Source of the DNA: Sweltsa coloradensis
Taxonomy: Eukaryota; Arthropoda; Insecta; Plecoptera; Chloroperlidae
Assembly (NCBI GenBank): GCA_024449915.1
Contig: JAMZAV010002043.1
Span: 248,001 to 312,000 of the forward strand
DNA: 64,000 nucleotides
Direction of reading: 5' to 3'
Below the pieces are notes generated by a model. That model had not been told where the DNA came from. It searched no databases and saw only the letters and a program-made list of their open reading frames with translations. Made by a program: the position numbers and the translations under genes. Shown piece after piece: positions 9,667 through 22,435 of this stretch (positions are counted from its first letter, which is position 1; every line of letters begins with the position of its first letter).

Positions 9667-10244
9667 CTGGAGGGAGGAAGTGGAGCGTTAGAAAGAGAAC
9701 AACTTTGAGCTCGTATCAACTGATAACCCTTTACTGAGTGTAGATGACATAAATAAGATATGGATGGTAAGTTACAAAACCTGTTATTTGAGAATAAAAT
9801 CAAAATAAACTACAAAAATGCTGAGAAATGATAAACTTACAAGTTTGAGTATAAAATCAAAATTAAGTTCCTTACAAAACTGGTGAGAAATTATATCGTG
9901 AATAATGACATTAAAAATCTAGTTCTACCCGTTATGGTCTGATCTGTCATGAATTTTGGAAGCTTTGATTGACTATTATTTGTCATCTGTTCTGTTTAGG
10001 GGAGCCTACTGGAAAGAGGCAGAGATAAAAGAAAACATGTATAACACAAGCTGCCATCAAGGCTTAGGGCTGTGACAATGGAGATTAGCAAGCAATTACT
10101 TTCACCACAATATAGTATAATATATAATATTTTAATGTAATAAAAAAAAGACATGAAAGAATTGGAGAAATGCGTGCTTCTACTATAGGCCTACCATAAT
10201 GTTTTCATCTCTTCCCGAAATAGGAAATTATTTGTGCCCGTTAC
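9667..10244. other. lilli intron, nothing recognised
   Basis: AT-rich intron between the WNLGSFLKK exon and the acidic exon. It contains one TAGGCCTA octamer at 10187-10194. Confidence 0.6.
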
Positions 10245-10438
10245 CTCCTTGCTCCTCCAGAGGTTCTGCTACGGTCAAGACTGGCGGCTCTTCGTTGTCT
10301 GTGTCGTCTGAGGTGGACTCGGAATCGGTATCGGAACCCGATCCCGTGTCGCTCGAGGAACTGACGACCGGAGACATCGGAGCGATGGGGTCCGGAGGGA
10401 TGAGAACCGGTGTGGTGGCGGGACTAGCATTCACTTGC
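10245..10438 (-). CDS. lilli: lilli exon encoding Ser/Asp/Glu-rich transactivation-type region
   Basis: A 194-nt exon, acceptor TGTTGTTCCAG and donor GTAACG. It encodes QVNASPATTPVLIPPDP followed by a run rich in Ser, Asp, Thr and Glu that includes SDTDSESTSDDTDNEE. AFF proteins have a poly-serine/acidic (pSer) transactivation domain in this place. The exon ends with one base of a Glu codon completed by the 9666 exon. In this frame the stretch is uninterrupted, unlike the opposite-strand reading. Confidence 0.93.
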
Positions 10439-11029
10439 CTGGAACAACAGGAGACGGTTGAGGTGCAGCCAATGAAACACACCGGGAATCACATGAGTGT
10501 GAAGTTAATGTATGCATTGACATTATCGTCACTGTATTGGAAGGCAAACAAGAATGATTTTCACTCCAATGTGACCTTGACTCAAGACAAATAGTTTTAG
10601 TATGGTTGGTTATATATTTATATAATAAAAAAAGAGGGGGGGGGGATACAATCAGTATATTGGAGCATTTATTGATTCCAAAATTGTGATCTAATTCCAT
10701 ATGAAGTAACGTGATTTATTATCATTTAAACAATTTGTGTCAGCCACTTTGTTAGTGAATTTGTTTCCTTGAAGACAACGAGGTATACTAGAAAGGAAAA
10801 ACAATAAATACCAGTTCCAATAACATTGTGAGCAAGGATCATTAAGATGGTTGGCCTTGACTTGCTGAACTTGCAAATAAATGACTGAATAATGCAACAC
10901 TTTACCAATGAACCTGACAAATTAAATTAGTGTTCAAGTTATGTCATCCACTGTATGAAGGAACTAAACACATGACTAGTCCAGTGTAGCATGCGGCAGC
11001 AAAACATTAACGGGGACAGAATCATCGGA

Positions 11030-11860
11030 CATCTCTCAATGCATACTTGGGGAAGTTCCTTTTGAAAGGGAAGTCTTAAAAGATTATGTTCATCAATTTC
11101 AAATGGAACTTTGATAGAGTTCAAGTTCCTTATTACACCCTTTCCTCTAAAAAGTTCAAGTTCCTCATAAAAAGGAACTAAAGTTCCATTAAAAAGTTAC
11201 ATTTTTAAGTGTAATGTGTAATATGTTTAAGAGTATTCATCACACATCCAACAGAACGTGAGCGCTTGGCCCGTGTTATTTAGATTTCCTCAGTACACAT
11301 AACAATTACTATGAAAAATATGTTAATGTTGTAACATAGTTCAATCCACGTAATCCTCGTACATAAAAACATCTTTCGAAACCTCAATGATGAATTTTTC
11401 GTGTTTTTCAGTCCTGGAAGATGTTTTTCGCTTTAGTTTACATGTTAGACCGTAGAAAATTATCAACAACCTTTAACGTGGATTGAAGGGTATGTTACTA
11501 CATTAACACATTTTATTGTAACTGTTCTGTAAACTGAGGGAATCTAAATAACATGCACCAAGCACTTGAGTTCTGTTGAATGTGTGACTGCAGAGTCACT
11601 GACATGCAGCTTGCATGAATCCGGCTGTCAAAGAGCACGGGGGAGCGGTAGGGTCATGAATCACGATGATACGAAATTATAAATTATACGTACAGCAATG
11701 TTATTTGCTAACGAATACTGAAAAGTGGTGCTAAGTGTAAAATAGGCTACTTGATTGTATCTGGAACATTTTAAGGAACTTTCTGAAAAGTTCCCTGAAA
11801 ATATGAACTTGATCACTTACAAAGTTCCTTCCCCATGCATATCTCAATGTATTATTGTTG
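11030..11860. repeat. Imperfect foldback with an inner ~115-bp inverted repeat
   Basis: The inner arms 11239-11356 and about 11474-11590 are reverse complements over most of their length (both carry GTTATTTAGATT and the end TTCAATCCACGT), with a loop of about 118 bases. Outside them, AAGTTCC/GGAACTT-rich blocks near 11035-11200 and 11755-11850 also pair imperfectly. The whole looks like an old foldback element. It has no coding content. Confidence 0.65.
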
Positions 11861-12376
11861 ATTACATACTGGTTCCCCATGACACCACATACAGCTTTTT
11901 TTTTGCCATGTTGATTACATGGCAAGTGATTTTCACTAATATTGTAAGCAACATCACAGAATTTCCTTACCAAATTGAAATATTAGTAGTATCTTGAGTA
12001 ACAACCCCCTCCCTCACAAACTAATTCCCAAGTATTGATCTAGGTAGTCTACTCTTCAATTAGTTCGCTAGTTACCTTCTCAACAAGTACTTGACAATGT
12101 GGCGCGAGACTCTCATAATAAGTTATCGAGCACAGTATATTACAAACTAGAGTATCTGCATTGGCTTGAAATTGACTGAAAGATGTAAAGAGCAGGGTAT
12201 ATCCTGTCTGCTGCGCACTTATCGTCATCGGCAGTCACATCCACAGACCAAAACAGTCGGTAAAGAATACACTGGGCCAAAAATAACAAACTCAACGACC
12301 GATCTTGAAAGAATGCAGTTTAGTAAGTATAGATGTTCCGAACGGGGACGTCAACTAAATAACTACATGTTCGTAG

Positions 12377-13762
12377 TTAATCCTGTCAAATAAGAATTTT
12401 TGGAGGAAAAAATTGCGATGTCGCTGAATTTTTGCAGAGACCTTCCTTGAATGATACTTATCAACATACTAAAACTCCCCTACAATCGGACTGGAGCTTC
12501 GGCCGCCATATTGGAAAATGGCGGCTAAAAAGTGTTTGTTATCGAATATCTCCAAATTGGTTTGAGATAGACAAAATATCTCAATGACAAAATATTCCCC
12601 ATTTAATTCCCTACAAAACAGGTGTCTTCTAAAGTTTTAGTAGAGGCAAAGGTTAAGTCACAAAATCGTGGTTTATATGTTGCTTATTGGAGCACCAGCT
12701 TATTTCCAAATTTCACGCCCAGCTTCAAACAATGCCCGGTAAATCCGTAAGAAATCGATTTAAATACAAAAGGACTTTTGTACGGGGTTCATGAAAGCTT
12801 CCATTAGTATTTTAAAAAATCAGTTCTGCGAAATCGGATTTTGCATTTACCCGGAATTTGGGTTTTCCCATTGTTGGCATTTCCTAAAAAAATCCATATT
12901 TTACTGTCCATTATTAAGCACTAAATAGCATTGGAGGAAAAATTCTTTCTACGCACATTGAAATGACTTAAATAATGATCCGATTACAACCAAAGTTTAA
13001 ATCCAATATGGCTGCTAATTCCTAATATTCACAATATGAATACTGTTTTCGTGCTGTTTTTACACTCTTTTTGTTACATAATTCACTTTGATGTTGCGGA
13101 TATTAGGAATTAGCAGCCATATTGGATTTAAACTTTGGTTGTAATCGGATCATTATTTAAGTCATTTCAATGTGCGTAGAAAGAATTTTTCCTCCAATGC
13201 TATTTAGTGCTTAATAATGGACAGTAAAATAGGGTATTTTTGAGGAATGCCAACAATGGAAAACCCAAATTCCGGGTAAATGAAAAATTCGATTTCGCAG
13301 ACCTGATTTTTTAAATACTAATGGAAGCTATAATGAACCCCGTACAAAAGTCCTTTTGTATTTAAATCGATTTCTTACGGATTTACCGGGCATTGTTTGA
13401 TGCTGGGCGTGAAAATTTGGAAATTAGCTGGTACTCCAATAAGCAACATATAACCACGATTTTGTGACGTAACCTTTACCCCTACCAAAACTATAGAAGA
13501 CACTGTTTTGTAGGGAATTAAATGGGGAATATTTTTGCCATTGAGATATTTTGTCTATCTCAAACCAATTTGGAGATATTCGATAACAAACACCGTTTGA
13601 CTGCCATTTTCCAATATGGCGGCCGAAGCTCCAGTCCGATTGTAGGGGAGTTTTAGTATGTTGATTAGTATTATAGGTATAAGGAAGGTCTCTGCAAAAA
13701 TTCAGCGACATCGCAATTTTTTCCTCCAAACGTGAATATACGATCTTATTTGACAGGATTAA
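12377..13762. mobile_element. Large foldback element, ~655-bp arms, TTAA flanks
   Basis: The arms 12381-13034 and 13094-13758 are near-identical reverse complements separated by a 59-base loop. The termini are TCCTGTCAAATAAG on both sides and TTAA stands immediately outside each (12377-12380, 13759-13762), consistent with a TTAA target duplication as made by piggyBac-like and some other transposases. Both arms include a NNCCAATATGGCGGC-type motif. There is no transposase frame, so it is non-autonomous. It lies in the intron between the 10245 and 19282 exons, where the transcript could fold into a very long hairpin. Confidence 0.9.
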
Positions 13763-16635
13763 GTTGATCGTCGCGATGTTGAACTTGCATCAGTATTTTT
13801 TGGTTGACACTTGGATAAATAAACACAAAAATCGTTTTAAAACTTTTTATCGTGTTGTGATTTTGCAATTCAGCCTCCTTGCGAGCTAGAGAGAAAATGC
13901 AGCTACATAAACTACTTTGCGATTCCCCCCTCCCCGCCGCTCGTAGGTTAGTAGGCCTACTTGATTGTGTTGTGTTTCACGTCTCTGTTATCGCAATTAC
14001 GATAACGCTTTTTGAAACTACGAGTGAATGTGCAATGAGGGTGAATGACAACTACAAAAATCCAAGAATGACGCGAGGTTCGAACCTACGTCCCTTGGAG
14101 ATGAACGCTTGCAAAGAAATGTGAGAGTTTGAGGGACACAGGTTGTTGCGTGGCGCTTATTAAGGGCGCCAATGTGTTTTTTAACCACAGTGCAAAATGC
14201 AAAACACGTTTATACTTGTTTCGTACATGTAATCAACCCACTCGGACCGGAAAATGCAAAACAATAAACATTACACCAAGAGTGACGCAATCGTGTCCCG
14301 GGAAACTGTGGAGACCGTGCTCTATCGGCTATCGCCCACTACTCTCCCATCTCCATTGAACGTAGTCACCTCGCATCATCGTGAACACGACGCAAATCAA
14401 TCAATCGTCAAACACACGCAACAAATCACTTTAGCACACACACATTTCGAAAGGTAAAAACGTTATCCACAGATCGGTTGAAATGCGAAACTTGAAAGTA
14501 GGAAGAAAACTCGGAAAAAGCCAAGTAGCGATGCTGAGCGATGAGATCGAGTGTACACAACCGCCGTCGCAAGACAGCGAAGCGGCCGTTACTGGGGTAG
14601 GGGGTGGCGGGAGAGGGGTGGCTGCATGGCCTACATACGGGAGCGACGCGCACGACGGTGCTATGAATTTAATTTGCATCAGGTCTGTTTGTATGTACGG
14701 ATGCAGCTGCTCCTTGGTAGCCGGCACACACGTGCAATGCAGTGTAGCCAACCCACTATGACGTGCAGACACGTGTATTGGCGAAATGGGTTCATTCAAC
14801 AACAATGGCTTTTATTTTAAGCCTCGTTATGAAGAAGGGGAATTCGGATCGAACTTCAGTACTGCAACATCCATTCGTTTGGTGTTTCGAATTGGCTTTT
14901 CCTAACTAAAGAAAACATGTACCACGTACTGGTCAGCATATATATTTTCTGAATAAACAGAGATGACTAATCTTATTCTTTGGTATTGACACTGATGAAA
15001 ATTACTTAGCTTGCAGCCAAGAATACTTCCTAAGAAAATTACTAACTGAGCTATCTAGATTCTAGAAAATGTGTCTAGTTGAATACACACCCATGCCGAA
15101 GTGAAACGAAATGCCGACTTGAACTGAGAACACAACGTCAACACAACACCTAATTATTGCCACCAAGAGTTGAAACTTTGATAAGCGTGTGTTTTACGAG
15201 GCGGCTGGTAATGGGTGTTTGTTTCCAAGACCATATGAGTTGTATGACTGCGTACTGCGTCATGAACGGGCCGCGAGCCGCGCCGTTATCTACCGCGACC
15301 AGCGAGCCATTACTTACAACAGAGTCGGGCCTACCATGTATTTGTTGTAATGTAATTTATTCACATACACGGCGCGGGCGAGAAATGTTATCTTAGAGCA
15401 TGCCGAAGCTTTGTAATCTTTCGTTTGGAGTTGACTACGTGCCCGTGTTGGAATCACCCTTCTGCCTATTAGGTCATGTACTGGATTATGCGATTGATGT
15501 GCAGGCAAAGGGTAGTGGGCTCGAATTGGGTTTGTAAACTGTCTATCAAACAGCCTATACCTCGCCTGACGCCACAGCGAAACATGTGCAAGTCAAAGAA
15601 TGTTATTTTCTAAAAATGAATTGAAACTCTCCTAAAAGCAATATGCTTTTCTTTGTCTGTCCGTCCGTCTAAGCTTGTGTCACGTTTCACGATAAAAAAC
15701 GCACACGACCTCCGATTGACATGCGTGTGTTTGGTGACCCTTGGCTTCAGGGGAGCGGGGCTTGGCATTTTGTCTGACCTGACCCGGCACCTCCACCAAA
15801 TGCGCGATAATTTGATCTTCTTGACACTCGCTTCGCTCCATATTTTGTTCACAGTGAAATACGAGCGTGGTATGAACGGGCTGAATAGATTACGGGGTCG
15901 GGGCTTGAAATTATGAACAAGAGGAGCATATGTAGGAATGTGTTTACATTTTAGGAAACGAGGCACGTGCGACATGACTATCCGCAATCAACCCAAGGCT
16001 ACAGCCTGCACAAAGCCATGAATGTTTCTCGAGACATTTATAGTTATGATAGCCTATTCATATCAATAATAAATAACAAAATACGAACTGGCGTTGCTAA
16101 AATGTCGAATGTCGAATAAATTTAAAATTCATACCGATCATCGTTTTTCTTTCTCATCTACTTCAAGGTCGTCCCGCAGTAATCGTCGTGTTCCATGTCG
16201 CTTCCCAGAACTGCCTTCGCAATAATTGTTATTAGATCGTTCTCCGAAACTAGCAAACAACCGACCAAACTCCTCGCATTGTCTCACTGCGAGTTATATA
16301 AACAGATCGTCTCATTAGCCATGTTAGTCGTTGTAACGTCTCAGTATCGCACTGGTGTTATTGAAGATGATGAAGCGCAATAAGAAATATACACACGCCC
16401 CATTGTATACACGCTTCGCACCTGCGCTACAAGTGTAGACAACGCCAATCAGGTTAGGCTTTGCGTATGATAAACCATGGTTTGAATTCTACTTGGAGAG
16501 TCCTGCGGTGTATTATATAATTTAAATATTATATTGATTGCCCACGCAGATGTATAAACTGTAAAATATCAACGCACCTGTATTCAATGTTGGTGCAAGT
16601 GTTTTCTATACCAGCTTTCCACACGTTGAACGTAG
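13763..16635. other. Intron, no gene; one tRNA-like B-box and one dispersed repeat
   Basis: A GGTTCGAACC near 14079-14088 in a tRNA-like setting suggests a SINE fragment. Bases 15650-15870 share stretches such as GTGTCACGT and TCCGATTGACAT with 54560-54640. Open frames on both strands up to 125 codons look like chance. Confidence 0.45.
15650..15870. repeat. Dispersed repeat fragment shared with 54.55-54.8 kb
   Basis: Shared blocks in the same order: CTGTGCAT/TGTC-type start, GTGTCACGT, TCACGAT, TCCGATTGACAT, and CCTGACCC/CCTGACACCCCCACCAAA-type end. The boundaries are unclear. Confidence 0.5.
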
Positions 16636-16657
16636 CCCCCCCCCCCCCCCCCCCCCC
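16636..16657. repeat. 22-base poly-C tract
   Basis: A pure C run. Similar G or C runs of 10-20 bases occur at many places in the window (for example 20221, 21250, 36407, 41621, 48176 and 51588). Confidence 0.9.
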
Positions 16658-17394
16658 GCCGGCTCTCACAAGTCATGGTTAGCGTATGTGAGGAAACAAA
16701 AAGAGACTTAGCGACGGCATAATGATGCGTGTTCACAACTGTACTTGCGGCTCCGTCGAAATCAAAGAAACAAATTAACGTGAAGAGTGAGTGACTAGCA
16801 TGTTGAACTGAAACGGAGCATAGCTAGCTTGCGAGCGAGCGTCCTAATATAATTACTAATTACACATCTCTATTCATACACTGACTTATAAGTTTCGGGG
16901 CAAAAAATGTAAGAGAAGAAGAAATTACTCCAATTAGCAGCCTTATACTTGAATTAGTGTCGTAGTATAATCAGCAGCTATTAGGCTGCATGTGTGTCCA
17001 TCATTTCGAGTTTCAACAGGAGAAAGATGTCATACGAGGCGAAGAATGAACGAAATAAAGGAATAAGACGGGAACAAGAGTGGCCCACAAGTTACAGCTC
17101 GACTTGCCCTGCTTCGCCGTTGTCTAGATGATGTTGTTTCTTCTAGCGGTGGTAACGGAATGGTAATGAACCCAACCGATGATAAATAGTTTATCTCTGT
17201 CGTACTGTAGGGCCTATGTGTTGTATTAACACCATTACACCATTATAAAAAAAGTTATCGGTGGCTAAACGATGTTTATTTTATGATTGGAATCAATAAC
17301 ATTTGTTAATGTATTCAACTAATAATTATCAATAATGCAAACGTTGTATTGTGAAAACTACCAGTCCCCCACCCCAAAACCCCCGATTATTTAA

Positions 17395-18169
17395 CTAGGA
17401 AAACGCTAAAGTCCCGCCGCGTTGATGGATGAGCTTTTTAAAGGTTTTAGTTTGCGTGGGATATCTTTACTTTTGCAAGTGCTTTGTTTTGCTGCCTAAG
17501 CATTGAAGGTGAATGTTGTCAAGTTTCTTTTGTTTCTTGTCAATTGGTATTATTTACCGTAAAAAACTTGTATTAAAAGCTTTATTTCTGTGGATTCTGG
17601 CTTAATTTTTCCATTTTTCTTTCAAAAGGTACTACATAACCATAACCTTAATGTCCATGTATAATATGAACGTTGTAGCCCCACCCGTTTTGGTCAGAAT
17701 TGGCCCAAATGGCACGAAAATATCGCACAAAAGTCAAAAAACGTATATTAAAAGCTTATTTCTCTCAATTCTGGCTAACTTTTTCAACTTTTTCTTTCAG
17801 AAAGCAATACATCACCATTACCTTAATGTCCATGTGAAATATGAACGTTGTAGCCCCACCCGTTTGGTCAGAATTGGCCAAATGGCACGAAAATATCGCA
17901 CTAAAAATCGAAAAAAATCGTAAAAGTACTATATTCATGAGAAAATTTCTTCGATTGTACCCAAAAACAATACACCTCTAAGTTCAGAGATTTCGAAGGT
18001 CCTGTCAAATTTTCATCAAGATCGGATATGCCGTTTGCCTGGTAGAGAGTTAACAAACAGACAAAAAAAAAACAAAAAAAAAAAAAAACAAAAAAACAAA
18101 ACAAAAAAAAAACACCGAGCTAAATTTTTTGGGGGTCAGTGAAATTGAAGTCTTCGCTTCGCTCATCCA
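17395..18169 (+). mobile_element. Dispersed element with asymmetric inverted ends, copy 1
   Basis: It starts CTAGGAAAACGCTAAAGTC and ends GCTTCGCTCATCCA. The right end is the inverse of TGGATGAGC that lies about 30 bases inside the left end, so the inverted repeats are asymmetrically placed. The interior holds two tandem ~175-bp units (each with GTAGCCCCACCCGTTTGGTC-like sequence and CATAACCTTAATGTCC) and an A-rich run near 18060-18113. Full-length copies lie at 54946-55730 and, with another interior, 52963-53672. It has no coding capacity. Confidence 0.8.
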
Positions 18170-19004
18170 ATAAAGTGTTTCAAAAGAAAAGCGGGGGGAG
18201 GGAGGGAGAAGAAATTGGCCCAAACGCACAATAAAAAATAAATAAATACATTGCAAACATAGAGAAGACAGGGACAATGAATGCTTCGTGAGTCGGTGAC
18301 GGTGTTTCAGTGTGACCCGAGAGCACTCGATCACACACCGGCGATCACATTAGCATGCAAACCCTTGCTGAATGGAGGCTAGAGCTACATGTTCCACCAC
18401 AACAAAACAAGCAGGCTCTGGTGGCTAGAAATAATGTAATTAATTGCAGTGCGAGCGAACCCATCCAATATCTGTGTCAGTAGCAATCACTGCTCAATTG
18501 TGCTTTGTGCAATCACTACAAAAGAATAATGGGCATATTTTAACCTTCACAAGTGTCGCAATCCAACCAATAGAATAACGGCATTTTGTTTTATTGGTGC
18601 TGAATGCAGCGTGCAGGTTAGCGAGACTTTACTTGGTAAAACACGAGAACTTTCCACAAATAAAAAATATGGAAAACGTCTAGTGAAATGGGGCGAAGCC
18701 AGATAAAACCAACAAAGCTGAGAGAAGCTGTTCGTCCTTGTCTTTAGGTCTGTTTGCTGGACATACTTGAACATACTAGTACTACTTAAAATAGTTAAAA
18801 TAAACAGAGTATCGATTACCTTACTCATCAAATGTAAAAAATTAGAGACCAAGATCTACTCTAGCCTAAAAAAGTCGTAACGGATAAAAAAAAAGTTCCC
18901 AAATATTTTGTATATATTTACCTAATGATTTCAGATCAAAGTTTCCACCAAATGAGATTTTTTAAATGCACGATATTCCAGTTGGAATCATCGATTGCGT
19001 CGGG
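18170..19004. other. Intron, nothing recognised
   Basis: Moderately AT-rich, with open frames of about 100 codons on the minus strand that look like chance. No repeat ends found. Confidence 0.45.
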
Positions 19005-19130
19005 GCCTGTAGGGTTGGCTTGGTCGCTTTGATTTAAAGTCCGCCACTGAAAAATCAGTTATATAACTGAGTGGGCAGACTCTAAATAAAATTTATTTAT
19101 TTATTTATTTATTTATTAGTTCTAGCTTCC
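19005..19130 (+). repeat. SINE-like 3' tail with (TTTA)n
   Basis: GTTGGCTTGGTCGCTTTGAT is followed by CCACTGAAAAATCAGTTATA and a (TTTA)n tail at about 19096-19129. The same block occurs at 56037-56113, and a related end with (AAAT)n at 39760-39832. Confidence 0.6.
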
Positions 19131-19281
19131 TCCTCCTACAGGAATCACAAGTACGAAAATCATTATTTATTAATCATCATCTTTTGACTTATCACATTAA
19201 TCAATGTATCAAAATATAGATTTTTAGAATCCGAGATCGGAGTACGTCGAGTGTGGCTGAAAACATGTTGATGTCACTTAC

Positions 19282-19343
19282 GATGGTTCCATGGTCCCAG
19301 ATGGACTTGGACTGACAGTGCTGTCATCTCTCTTGGGCTCATC
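19282..19343 (-). CDS. lilli: lilli exon, Ser/Asp linker
   Basis: A 62-nt exon with acceptor CTCTGTTCCAG and donor GTAAGT. It encodes DEPKRDDSTVSPSPSGTMEP and leaves TC, completed to Ser by the next exon. The composition (Asp, Ser, Pro) suits the linker between the acidic motif and the serine-rich region. A dispersed repeat with a (TTTA)n tail lies about 150 bp downstream in the intron. Confidence 0.85.
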
Positions 19344-22190
19344 CTGGAACAGAGAGAATTCATTTCATTCACACTTACAATACAGTATAGGCCTACACAT
19401 TATAATTAGATGCATTTTTTTTTTTACATTTATCATAATACCAAAAAGTACGCTAGCCAAATGAAGAAATCGAAAAAATAAAAATAAAACTGTATACATA
19501 GAATCTGTTTTTTACCCCTGGTCCTTGGTGCTAACCTCCCCCAATAAATAAATTGAACAAGTATTATTTTAATGTAATAACTAGTCGTGGTGTATTATTT
19601 TATACGGTGTTCCAAGGTTTGTAGTCTACGGCCTTGGTTCTTTAATTTATTTATCCTGTCATATCCATTTTGACTATGCACCTCGAGCTTGCAATAGAAA
19701 GAGTAATTTCTTTCCCCAGACCTCATTGCGAGGTAACGTGCGGGTACAAGTAGACAAGAGGAAACCAGTGAAACGATCCACCAGAGAAGGCTATTACCAT
19801 ATCATATATCATTTACGTCAAGAAAAGTCAATGTTTAAGTAGGCAACGAATTAACATATTCCATGTCACTCATTAGCCTTGCAAATCGAAACTCCAGGCA
19901 TACTTATCAATTTAAAATCCTGCAAGTCCCAACACCAATTAAGCCTAATTATCATAACAGCAAAAACTTGAAAAGCAACTTGAAAATTGTTTTGATTGTG
20001 CCAGGTTATGTGTAAAAGACACACGCGCATATTTTACTGGGCGGAAAAGCTGGCATTATAGCATAATAAGTAAACGATATGCTACTTCTTGCATCCGATT
20101 ATTTTGTGACTGAACTATCTTTATGGCAAGACAAGCGAATATTTCTAAACTGAAAAATGTAAACAAGAAAGAAAACATATGTGAAGACACTGACAGACAC
20201 TGACGATATCTGAAACAAATCCCCCCCCCCCCCCCACAATAATGTTCAGATAATGGAATGAGCAAGGCCAAATGCATGGGTTTATTCTAGAACACTCATT
20301 ACCCCTTCCTTTCACTAAAAAATTAAAACTCGAGTCAAGTTTTTTGAAATTATTTGCGCATTGCTTTAGAACAGTACATTTCCATAAAGGTATTGCTGAT
20401 ATGACTGTAAAAGACAATTCGTAGTAATTTCGTAAGCTTATCTGGAACATTTATGAGATGTGGAATTTGATGGAGTCATGCGCATAGCCTCCACAAGTTG
20501 CACTCTATTTGGGAAAAAATTAGAGGTACAGTATAAAAGTGCTCCAGCCGGACCAGAATGTAAGTTTAAAAAGAAAGTTATGCCGAGCTCATCAAACAGT
20601 TATCTAACATATCTATGTGCGAAACGGTTCTCAAAACTGCATCCAAATTCCAAAGTGTTTCCACTCCTAAAACACGATATATTCTGCAGTGCCCAGCCCA
20701 GGTAAAAACGTAACTTAGTCATAGTTTTATGCTTATCCACTCGCCTGACATACGTGTCTAATCTATTCCGAAAACGTGAAAGGAATATTGGAGTATTAGC
20801 GTGGACACCAATAAAACCAGACATTTATTACGTCAAGCACGGCGTGTACCGTGTACATGCACTTGAAACACAGGTGCCGAAGCAGTCGAGGATTATTCAA
20901 AACTCGGTTTTATGGGTTATCGTATGCGGTCCACTGGCTGAGAATTGAGAAACGACAGTTTAAAATCCTAATGTACAACCACGGTTTGATTTTGCCACTG
21001 GCCCTGGCCGGGTTATTATTACACTATACACTTTGCTTGAAAACACATACTTTATACTCAACGTAGGCATAACAATCTTTGCTGCTGAAGCGACCTACAA
21101 CTACTTACACTTACACGCAGTGAAACTCACACATATATGCATCACTTTCCTATACGGCCGTCGTATAAAAAACAGAACATTACCTGTGATTGAGATACGC
21201 TTTTTTGTATTTTTGTATTGTGTTTATGTGTGACGAGAATTGGCATTCCCCCCCCCCCCCCCAAAAAAAATAAAAAAAAAAAGAGATCAATGCTGGGTGA
21301 AATTTAATTTGTGTATCCTTCGACAATGTTTGGTTGCTTCGCTCCCTATTCTGGGTACTCCAGACTCCTGTATACGTGGTTGCCTTCTGCCTTCGTATAA
21401 AGTAGGCTAATCAATCAATTAACGAAGCACAATGAAATCAATAACACGGATCCGATCCTTTCAGTTCAGGTGTAATGCACAGCATCGGTGCGAAGGACCT
21501 TGAGAGACGGTGGCTCGACTGAACTAAACGCTCGGCTGTCAGCGGAAGAACGCACCCACTCAACACACACATCGCGTTACGCATACAAAACAACTCAATT
21601 AGCCAGGTACAAGACAAGAGCCACGTTCATTCGTGACGTGGGTGTGTGCGCGTTAGCTGTTATAAATACGTACGGTTCACTGCGGTACGCACTCTCGTTT
21701 AGGCACATTGCACAAAGCAACGCCTAATTAATGAATTGTAGGTTTATGCAACAGAATATTGAATACTGTCGCCCACATTTAGCATCACCATAAGCCATCA
21801 ACTCATTGGTTTTGTTTCAGTTTAAACTTTACAAATTAACTGAAAAAGTGTGAACACATAGTCTTGAATGGTCGCTTCGCATTTTAGAAAAATAAATTGC
21901 ATTCAATGTCGGATTAAAAGAAGCGGGAATTTAATTTATCTGATTAAGTTTCGAAACATCTTTGAAAATCGTCACTCGTCGTTGTTGTTTTGTTATTGCA
22001 GTGTCAGTGTAAATAAAAGACATAGAACAAGGCACGAATTTGACCGTTTGACGTTTCTGAAATCGAACACATTTGTTTTTGGTTGATTTGATATTTTATC
22101 GGCAGAAAGCTAGCAAGCCAAGATGAAAAATACCGATACTCATGCCAGCTTCAGATAATTATAATATGATTATGTGAACTGTGAACTTAC
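19344..22190. other. lilli intron, no further feature
   Basis: Contains poly-C runs near 20221-20236 and 21250-21262 and open frames of up to 101 codons with no recognisable motif. No element ends were matched. Confidence 0.45.
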
Positions 22191-22239
22191 CTTATCATCG
22201 TCACTGTCTTCAGATAAGCTCAGATCTCTTTCCAAGTTC
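22191..22239 (-). CDS. lilli: lilli exon with acidic DLSLSEDSD motif
   Basis: This 49-nt exon has a polypyrimidine acceptor (TCTGTTTCAG) and a GTAAGT donor. It encodes NLERDLSLSEDSDDDK. AFF proteins carry a matching acidic motif of the form DLxLSxSEDSD shortly before the serine-rich transactivation region, so this small exon is one of the clearest family markers. It ends in phase 0, matching the GAT (Asp) that opens the next exon. Confidence 0.87.
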
Positions 22240-22435
22240 CTGAAACAGAAAAAAGAAATGCGTTATCATCACTAGGAAGGAACTGGGAAGTGTACATTGG
22301 TCATGTTCCCGTGCTACAGCACTAGGAGATAAGGGAGGGTTATAGTGGTATCTGAACACATGTGTTCAGCTGTTCGTGTTTACAATTGGGTTCGTAGGGA
22401 CACAACTACCTGCTTCATCAACACACAAGGCACGC

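Noticed and set aside
14426..14820. Overlapping frames of 89-124 codons on both strands
   Set aside because: Both strands are open over the same stretch because it is GC-rich; no conserved motif or splice context.
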